9,429 nucleotides of DNA, taken from NCBI GenBank assembly GCA_028288905.1, contig JAQGHJ010000482.1, positions 1 through 9,429 on the forward strand, given 5' to 3'. Positions 5,066-9,429 of this stretch are shown here, piece by piece (the stretch's first letter is position 1; every line of letters starts with the position of its first letter). A model generated the notes under the pieces. The model ran no database searches, was not told the DNA's origin, and was given only the letters and a program-made list of their open reading frames with translations. A program made the position numbers and the translations under genes. The stretch is from Phycisphaerales bacterium. Its GTDB lineage: Bacteria; Planctomycetota; Phycisphaerae; Tepidisphaerales; Tepidisphaeraceae.

Positions 5066-6196
5066 TCACTTCTTCCGGATCTTGTCCAGTTCCCCACCCG
5101 TGGCGAAGTGCTGTCTCATGACGGTCGGCCAGTCCTTGAAGTGGTCGGCGAACCGGTACAGCTTCAGCGGCTTGAACTGGTCGGCGTGGCGGGCGGCGAC
5201 CTTCTCGTCGCTCGGGCGGTTGTAGAACTTCGCCACCAGTTCCTGCCCGGCGTCGGCGTACAGGTACTTGATGTACCCTTCGGCCGCCGCGCGGGTGCCC
5301 TTGCGGTCGACCACCGTGTCGACGAACGCAATCGGCACCTCGATCACGATGCTGTCGGACGGCACGACCAGTTCGAATTGGCCCTTGGCGGCCGGGTCGT
5401 TTAGCACCTGCAGGATCTCATTCTCCCACCCGAACAGCACGTCCCCCTCCCCGCGGACGAACCGGGTGGTGCTGCCGCGCATGGCCGGGTCGAGGATCGC
5501 CTTGTCCCGGTCGTACGCCTTGGCGACGAACGCGCGGGCGGCCGCCTCGCCGGCCGCGGCGTCGGGGCCGGCCGCCCGGAGCGCGTGGGCCCAAGCGGCC
5601 AGGTAGATCCACCGGGCCCCGCCGCCGGTCTTGGGGTCGGGGGCGAGCTTCGTCACGTCGTCCCGGGCGAGGTCCGCCCAGTCCCTGATCCCCTTCGGGT
5701 TCCCCGCCCGGACCATGAACACGACGGCCGACGTGTACGGCACGCTGTGGTTCGGGAACCGCGCCCGCCAGTCCTTGGCCGTCAGCCCGGCGTCGGCGAT
5801 CCGGTCGATGTCGACGTCGACGCTCAGCGCGGCGATGTCGGCCTCGTTGCCGGCGACGATCGCCTGAGCCTGGCTGCCGCTGGGGCCGTGGAACGTCTCG
5901 ACCGTCACGTCCTGGCCGGTCGATTGCTTCCAGTACGCCTGGAACTGCGGGTTGAACGCGGCGTACATCTCCCGCGTCGGGTCGTAGCTGGCGCTGCGGA
6001 GCTTGAGCGGCCCGCCCGCCCCGCCCCCGCCGCCGCCCGGTTGAGCGCTGGCCGGGCCGTTCGCGGCCGACCCCTCGTCCTTCCGCCGGCACCCGGACAG
6101 TGCGACGACGCCCGCCACGAGCGCGACGACCGCCCACGCGCCGGTTACCCCGGCAACCCCCGGCCCGATTCGGTCCCTACGTCCCGGCGTCCGCAT
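5066..6196 (-). CDS. sbp: Sulfate-binding lipoprotein, ABC transporter receptor
   Basis: The extracytoplasmic receptor that captures sulfate and delivers it to CysT/CysW. The 376-aa product has an N-terminal hydrophobic segment (about 14-34) ending in a lipobox, LSGC, with Cys36 as the likely lipid-anchored residue; enteric Sbp is instead a free periplasmic protein. A Gly-rich linker (53-62) precedes the binding domain. Motifs aligned with enteric Sbp are SYDPTRE (70-76), HGPSGSQ (103-109, whose Ser107 matches ligand Ser45), PYTS (153-156), GGARW (192-196), RGST (240-243) and WENE (257-260, whose Trp257 matches ligand Trp192). The residue matching sulfate-contact Ser130 is Gly191, in PKTGGGARW. 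The C-terminal HFATGGELDKIRK also fits the family. The ATG at 6196 has a GGAG ribosome-binding site 6 nt upstream. It is the first gene of the sulfate cluster. Thiosulfate or a related oxyanion remains possible as ligand. Confidence 0.95.
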   Translation of the reverse strand: MRTPGRRDRIGPGVAGVTGAWAVVALVAGVVALSGCRRKDEGSAANGPASAQPGGGGGGAGGPLKLRSASYDPTREMYAAFNPQFQAYWKQSTGQDVTVETFHGPSGSQAQAIVAGNEADIAALSVDVDIDRIADAGLTAKDWRARFPNHSVPYTSAVVFMVRAGNPKGIRDWADLARDDVTKLAPDPKTGGGARWIYLAAWAHALRAAGPDAAAGEAAARAFVAKAYDRDKAILDPAMRGSTTRFVRGEGDVLFGWENEILQVLNDPAAKGQFELVVPSDSIVIEVPIAFVDTVVDRKGTRAAAEGYIKYLYADAGQELVAKFYNRPSDEKVAARHADQFKPLKLYRFADHFKDWPTVMRQHFATGGELDKIRKK

Positions 6197-6202
6197 CGCT
6201 GG

Positions 6203-6206
6203 CTCC
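6203..6206 (-). promoter_or_regulatory. Ribosome-binding site of sbp
   Basis: On the minus strand GGAG lies 6 nt before the ATG at 6196. It is one of the few clear Shine-Dalgarno matches in this window and supports that start. It also fits sbp being the strongly translated first gene of the operon. Confidence 0.6.
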
Positions 6207-6270
6207 GTGTCGTGTTCGCCGCGGCCGGCACCCGTCCGGTCCGGTGCCGCCCCGCCGGCGCGGGAGCGGG

Positions 6271-6299
6271 AATGTAGGGGCGGGCGGGCGACCGGGCAA
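6271..6299 (-). promoter_or_regulatory. Candidate sigma70-type promoter of the sulfate operon
   Basis: On the minus strand TTGCCC (6294-6299) and TACATT (6271-6276) are 17 nt apart. Each matches the -35/-10 consensus at 4 of 6 positions. Transcription would start near 6264, leaving a leader of about 67 nt before sbp. It lies in the 162-bp gap after the thioredoxin-like gene and is one of the few less GC-rich spots there. Matches of this quality can arise by chance, and planctomycete promoter consensus is poorly known to me. Confidence 0.3.
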
Positions 6300-6358
6300 C
6301 GGAAGCGTCGGCGTTCGTCTGGCAGGGCGGGCGCCTCGGGCGGCGGGTGCCGCCGGGG

Positions 6359-6796
6359 TTACTTCAGCAGCGCCGCCATCTCGTCCGGTCCGGTGTACCG
6401 GTCGGCGAGCAGCCGGCGGGAGCCGTCCGGGGCGATCGCCTCGATCCGCGGGAGCGACTCCACCGCGTAAGACGTGGCGACGGCCGGTTGGGCATCCACG
6501 TCGACCATCACCGGCACGTACCCGGCGGCGACGGCGGCGGCCACCTTTGAGTCGATCCATGTCCCCCGCTTCATCTGCTGGCACGGCGGACACCAGGACG
6601 CGGTGAAGTAGGCGAGCACGGGCTTGCCGGCGGCGGCGGCCTGCGCGCGGGCGGCCGGCAGGTCCGACTGCCACGCGATCGTGCCCTTCCCGTCCCCGGC
6701 GGACGGCCCGCGGTTCGCCCGCGCCACGAGCACGAGGACGGCCATGCCGACCGCGGCGAACAGGAGGGCCCACACCGGCTTGTACGCGTTTCGCAT
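6359..6796 (-). CDS. Membrane-anchored thioredoxin-like protein
   Basis: A 145-aa thioredoxin-fold protein, probably facing the periplasm on an N-terminal membrane anchor (about residues 8-26) and acting in thiol-disulfide exchange or reduction. The active site is CPPC at 69-72 in the context AYFTASWCPPCQQMK, and Pro116 in ESLPRIEAI fits the cis-proline that faces the active site. The segment following CPPC (GTWIDSKVAAAVAAGYVPVMVDVD) resembles the DsbD-gamma/Thioredoxin_7 group more than classical TrxA. The ATG at 6796 is preferred; a GTG directly before it would add one residue. No strong Shine-Dalgarno is seen. It lies 70 bp downstream of the cysteine-containing exported toroid protein on the same strand, so they may be co-transcribed. 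The partner is unknown. Confidence 0.88.
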   Translation of the reverse strand: MRNAYKPVWALLFAAVGMAVLVLVARANRGPSAGDGKGTIAWQSDLPAARAQAAAAGKPVLAYFTASWCPPCQQMKRGTWIDSKVAAAVAAGYVPVMVDVDAQPAVATSYAVESLPRIEAIAPDGSRRLLADRYTGPDEMAALLK

Positions 6797-6866
6797 CACT
6801 CACACGGGCGAAAGCAACGGTCGACGACGATGATCGAGCGTAGCACCTCGGCGGGGTGCGGGCGCC

Positions 6867-8417
6867 TCAGTCGTCCTTCGGGGCGGGGGCCGATGCCGCC
6901 GGGGCAGTGGCTCCCGCCCGCGGCCCGGCCGGCTTGGCCGCGGCTCCGGGCCCCGGGTTCAGCACCGTCGCCCGGTACGGGCTGTCCGCCGCCAGCATCG
7001 ACAGCCCGACCGCGGTGATGAAGGTTCGGTCCCGCGAGCACCACGCCCGCTGCCACATGCACATCTGCGGGTCGTCGAACACCGGGGCTTGTAGCGGCAT
7101 TCTCTTAAGGCCGTGCCGCGGGCATCGGGGGCTGCACAGGATGTGTTGATCGGTCCGGAGCCCGCCGTCGGCGTCCTGGAGGGAGATCAGCCGCCGGGCC
7201 ATCGGCAGGAACCACTTCGCCACGTCGGGGGCGTCCGCCATGGCGTCGACGACGAGCAGGTCCGCCAGGAAGTCCTCGGCCGTGAACAGGACCGGGGCCG
7301 GGCTCGGGTCCAAGTCGAGCTTGTGCACCTTCGCCCAGGATGCGCGGATGTCGTCGCGGCCCTTGTCGAGCGTCACCTTCGTCGTCTTGGCCTTCAGGAG
7401 CATCGCCTTAAGGGCTTCCAACTGTGCGTCCGTCGCCGCCTGGCCGGCCGCCTTCTTCGCCTTGAGCCGATCCCACTCCCGGTCGATCGCCCACCGGTTC
7501 GTCCGGTCGGCCTGATACAGGACCGACAGGCGGGCGGCCATCACGTACCCGTCGGAATCGACCGGCTCGTCGTCGAGCACGCCTTCCCGTTTCAGCCATT
7601 CCGGCCGCGGGTCGGCCTTGCCGGCCTTCCACTTGCCGTTAGCCGCGTGGTCGTCCCGCTCGGCCAGCTCGCTCATCGCGTACAGCTCGGCCTTGAGCAG
7701 GACGGCCGGGTCCACGGTCATGCCGTGGCGGACTGCCGACTCCAGCGCCCACACGCTCACCGCGTGCCCGAGCAGCGGGGCGTGATTGGCGGTGCCCCAC
7801 CCGCCGTCCGGCCGCTGGTTTTGCTCCAGCTTCCGGACCAGGTGCTCCACCTCGCCGTCGTACGGCTTGATGCCGGACACGGGGTCCCGCAGCTCTGCGA
7901 AGTACAGGAGCGTCAGGCTCGTGGCGATCTGGGGCCCGACGCGGGCGGAGAACGGGGTCTCGCCGCCGGCCGGGTTCGCCGTGTACAGCCCGGGCCCGCT
8001 CCGGCCGGCGGCGGCGTACAGGTAATCCGCCGCCCGCTTCGCCTCGACGCGGTACGTGCCGCGGCTCGGCGTGTTCCCGGTCCGCAGGAGGGCAAGGGCG
8101 GCCACCGCCGTGTCGGCGACGTACGACGTGCCCGGCTTGGGCTTCGTGCGGGCGTGCAGGTGGTCCGGGAGGGATCGGGTGAGCCGGTTGTTCCACCCGC
8201 CGTCCTCCAGTTGCTCGACCGTCAGCCACTCCATGAGGTCACCGACGGCGGCAGGCGGTTCTTGCTTGCCTGGGGCCTTGAGCCTCACCTGCCCACCCGC
8301 CGGTGCCGACCATCCGGAGATCGTCCCTCCCAGGGCCAGGGCGACCGCCCACGTGTGGGCGCGAGCGATGGACGCGACACCGGCGTTCAGACTGCGACTC
8401 GGGCGCGGGCTTCGCAC
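6867..8417 (-). CDS. Exported squalene cyclase/prenyltransferase-fold repeat protein
   Basis: A 516-aa protein of the alpha/alpha-toroid type shared by squalene-hopene cyclases and protein prenyltransferases. Three QW-like motifs are visible: LEDGGWNN at 70-77, QRPDGGWG at 201-208 and LQDADGGL at 413-420. I do not see a DXDD cyclase motif, so enzyme activity is unsupported. The N-terminus from a GTG at 8417 (RSPRPSRSL then a hydrophobic stretch at about 19-40) looks like a signal peptide. AAGG lies 10 nt upstream of that GTG. The frame continues up to an ATG at 8567, but those 50 residues are low-complexity and would bury the signal peptide. A Lys/Asp-rich segment (about 250-370) interrupts the repeats. 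Near the end lie Cys428, Cys432, His435, Cys453 and Cys460, suggesting a metal site or disulfides. The last 30 residues are Ala/Pro-rich. Similar proteins are common in planctomycetes, function unknown. The thioredoxin-like gene follows after 70 bp. Confidence 0.85.
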   Translation of the reverse strand: MRSPRPSRSLNAGVASIARAHTWAVALALGGTISGWSAPAGGQVRLKAPGKQEPPAAVGDLMEWLTVEQLEDGGWNNRLTRSLPDHLHARTKPKPGTSYVADTAVAALALLRTGNTPSRGTYRVEAKRAADYLYAAAGRSGPGLYTANPAGGETPFSARVGPQIATSLTLLYFAELRDPVSGIKPYDGEVEHLVRKLEQNQRPDGGWGTANHAPLLGHAVSVWALESAVRHGMTVDPAVLLKAELYAMSELAERDDHAANGKWKAGKADPRPEWLKREGVLDDEPVDSDGYVMAARLSVLYQADRTNRWAIDREWDRLKAKKAAGQAATDAQLEALKAMLLKAKTTKVTLDKGRDDIRASWAKVHKLDLDPSPAPVLFTAEDFLADLLVVDAMADAPDVAKWFLPMARRLISLQDADGGLRTDQHILCSPRCPRHGLKRMPLQAPVFDDPQMCMWQRAWCSRDRTFITAVGLSMLAADSPYRATVLNPGPGAAAKPAGPRAGATAPAASAPAPKDD

Positions 8418-8622
8418 GGGGCTACCGCCTTTCGGCTGGGGTCGGGGCGAGACGGTTATCCGGGGGGACGACCCCGAGGCACAACGAGGGTGACGGGCGG
8501 GCCCGGCGGCGGCAACGGCGTCGCGGCCGGTCGAACGATTTTGCGCCGCGGGCGACGAGGAGTTCAAGTGAAGAATACAACGACGGCGCCGACGACCGCG
8601 GCCGAACGGTGACGTGTGGCGT

Positions 8623-9369
8623 TCACACCCGACCGTGCCCGCCCGCGTCGCCGTTGCCGCCGCGGTCCCCGTTCGCGCCCGGCAGCCGGTCGCCGTTCCC
8701 GGCGGCCGTCGCGGGCTTCACCCGGCCGAACCGGTGCTCGGTGCCCGCCCGCAGCCGGGCGATGTTCGAGCGGTGGCGGAACGCGATCAGCCCGGCCATC
8801 AGGAGCGTGAACGCGAGCACCGGCCACTGCGGCCCGAGCGGCTGCCACCCTAGGGCGACGGCGAACGCCAGGTACGCCACCGGCAGCACGACGGCGGCCG
8901 CGATCGACGCTAGGCTGACGATCTTTGTCCGGGCGAACAGCGCGCCCCACACGCCCAGCGCGACGAGCCCGGGCAGCGTCAGGTACGGGAACAGCCCGAG
9001 CACGACGCCCGCGCTGGTCGCCACGCCCTTGCCCCCGCGGAACCCGAGGAACGGGCTGAACATGTGCCCGGCGACGGCCGAGAACCCGACGAGCAGCCAC
9101 AGGCCGTACGCGCCGGCGTCGGCCGCCGCGAACCCGACGGCCGCCCCGGCCGCCAGCATCGGCAGCAGCCCCTTGAGCAGGTCCAGGGCGAACACCAGCG
9201 CGAAGAACCGCCCCCCGAGCAGCCGGCCCACGTTCGTCGCCCCGATGTTCCCGCTCCCGGCCGTCCGGACGTCGATCCCCTTCGCCTTGCCCACCAGGAA
9301 CCCGAACGGGATCGCCCCGACGAAGTAGGCGACCGGGACTAGGGCGAGCAACGTCTGGGCGGGGGTCAT
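8623..9369 (-). CDS. plsY: Acyl-phosphate:glycerol-3-phosphate acyltransferase PlsY
   Basis: An integral inner-membrane enzyme that transfers an acyl group from acyl-phosphate to glycerol-3-phosphate, forming lysophosphatidate, the first membrane step of phospholipid synthesis. The 248-aa product carries the family landmarks in order: a first hydrophobic segment with IPFGFLVG (20-27), GSGNIGATNVGR (38-49), GHMFSPFLGFRGGKGVAT (101-118) and HRSNIARL (199-206) followed by EHRFG. Five to six further hydrophobic segments are visible. The family is usually about 200 aa; the excess is a hydrophilic tail (219-248) rich in Gly, Asn and Asp with a repeated NGDR motif. The ATG at 9369 directly precedes the first hydrophobic segment, as expected, without a clear Shine-Dalgarno. 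It lies 205 bp upstream of the toroid-protein gene on the same strand, with no functional link apparent. Confidence 0.96.
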   Translation of the reverse strand: MTPAQTLLALVPVAYFVGAIPFGFLVGKAKGIDVRTAGSGNIGATNVGRLLGGRFFALVFALDLLKGLLPMLAAGAAVGFAAADAGAYGLWLLVGFSAVAGHMFSPFLGFRGGKGVATSAGVVLGLFPYLTLPGLVALGVWGALFARTKIVSLASIAAAVVLPVAYLAFAVALGWQPLGPQWPVLAFTLLMAGLIAFRHRSNIARLRAGTEHRFGRVKPATAAGNGDRLPGANGDRGGNGDAGGHGRV

Positions 9370-9429
9370 CGGGGACGGGTTGTATCCGAACGGACGGCGG
9401 GACGGGAAGTTGGGATCGTCAGGTGGAAG

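Noticed and set aside
5585..6277. Plus-strand open frame (230 codons) opposite sbp
   Set aside because: It is antisense to the lipobox and sulfate-binding motifs of Sbp and has no domain of its own.
6843..6859. Small hairpin GCACC/GGTGC between the toroid and thioredoxin-like genes
   Set aside because: Only 5 bp with no T-run on either strand. Such stems are expected often by chance at this GC content.
8418..8567. N-terminal extension of the toroid protein to an ATG at 8567
   Set aside because: The 50 extra residues are low-complexity and would move the signal peptide away from the N-terminus. The GTG at 8417 has an upstream AAGG and a normal signal-peptide layout.
7113..8612. Long plus-strand open frame (499 codons) opposite the toroid protein
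   Set aside because: No recognisable domain and a composition typical of antisense frames in GC-rich genes. The minus strand carries the QW-like motifs and the signal peptide.
8303..9328. Plus-strand open frame (341 codons) opposite plsY
   Set aside because: The product is Ser/Arg/Pro-rich and featureless, while PlsY on the minus strand has all its conserved motifs.

Overview
The window is very GC-rich and densely coding, and most likely comes from a planctomycete, probably of the Gemmataceae type. This is an inference from three things: extreme GC content, a HEAT-repeat plus secretin-like protein beside an exported squalene-cyclase-fold protein, and GC-rich palindromic intergenic repeats of a kind I associate with planctomycete genomes. 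I see no rRNA, tRNA, CRISPR array, insertion sequence or phage gene.

Layout. Two plus-strand genes occupy 1-2237: the 3' part of an unnamed HEAT-repeat protein, then an ABC-2-type ABC transporter ATPase with no permease gene after it. All later genes lie on the minus strand and run from right to left: plsY (glycerol-3-phosphate acyltransferase, 9369-8623), an exported alpha/alpha-toroid (squalene cyclase/prenyltransferase-like) protein (8417-6867), a membrane-anchored thioredoxin-like protein (6796-6359), then a sulfate uptake cluster sbp (6196-5066), cysT (4825-3896) and cysW (3721-2843). The two blocks converge on a 605-bp stretch without a convincing gene (2238-2842). It holds a strong stem-loop just after the ATPase gene.

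How the genes work together. sbp, cysT and cysW encode a lipoprotein sulfate receptor and the two membrane permeases of a CysTWA-type sulfate/thiosulfate importer. The energising ATPase CysA is not in the window. The nearby ATPase is on the other strand, is of a different subfamily and is too short to be CysA. Each gene junction in the sulfate cluster carries a different inverted-repeat element: a perfect 11-bp palindrome between sbp and cysT, and a 24-nt inverted-repeat pair, itself able to form hairpins, between cysT and cysW. These are the most interesting non-coding structures here, because they could set the relative expression of receptor and permeases. The second repeat also creates a false N-terminal extension of CysW.

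The genes are mostly of recognisable families and I found no clear new defence, mobile or biosynthetic system. The best leads are the repeats inside the sulfate operon, a change at a known sulfate-contact position in Sbp, and the exported toroid protein whose cysteine cluster sits beside a thioredoxin-like gene.
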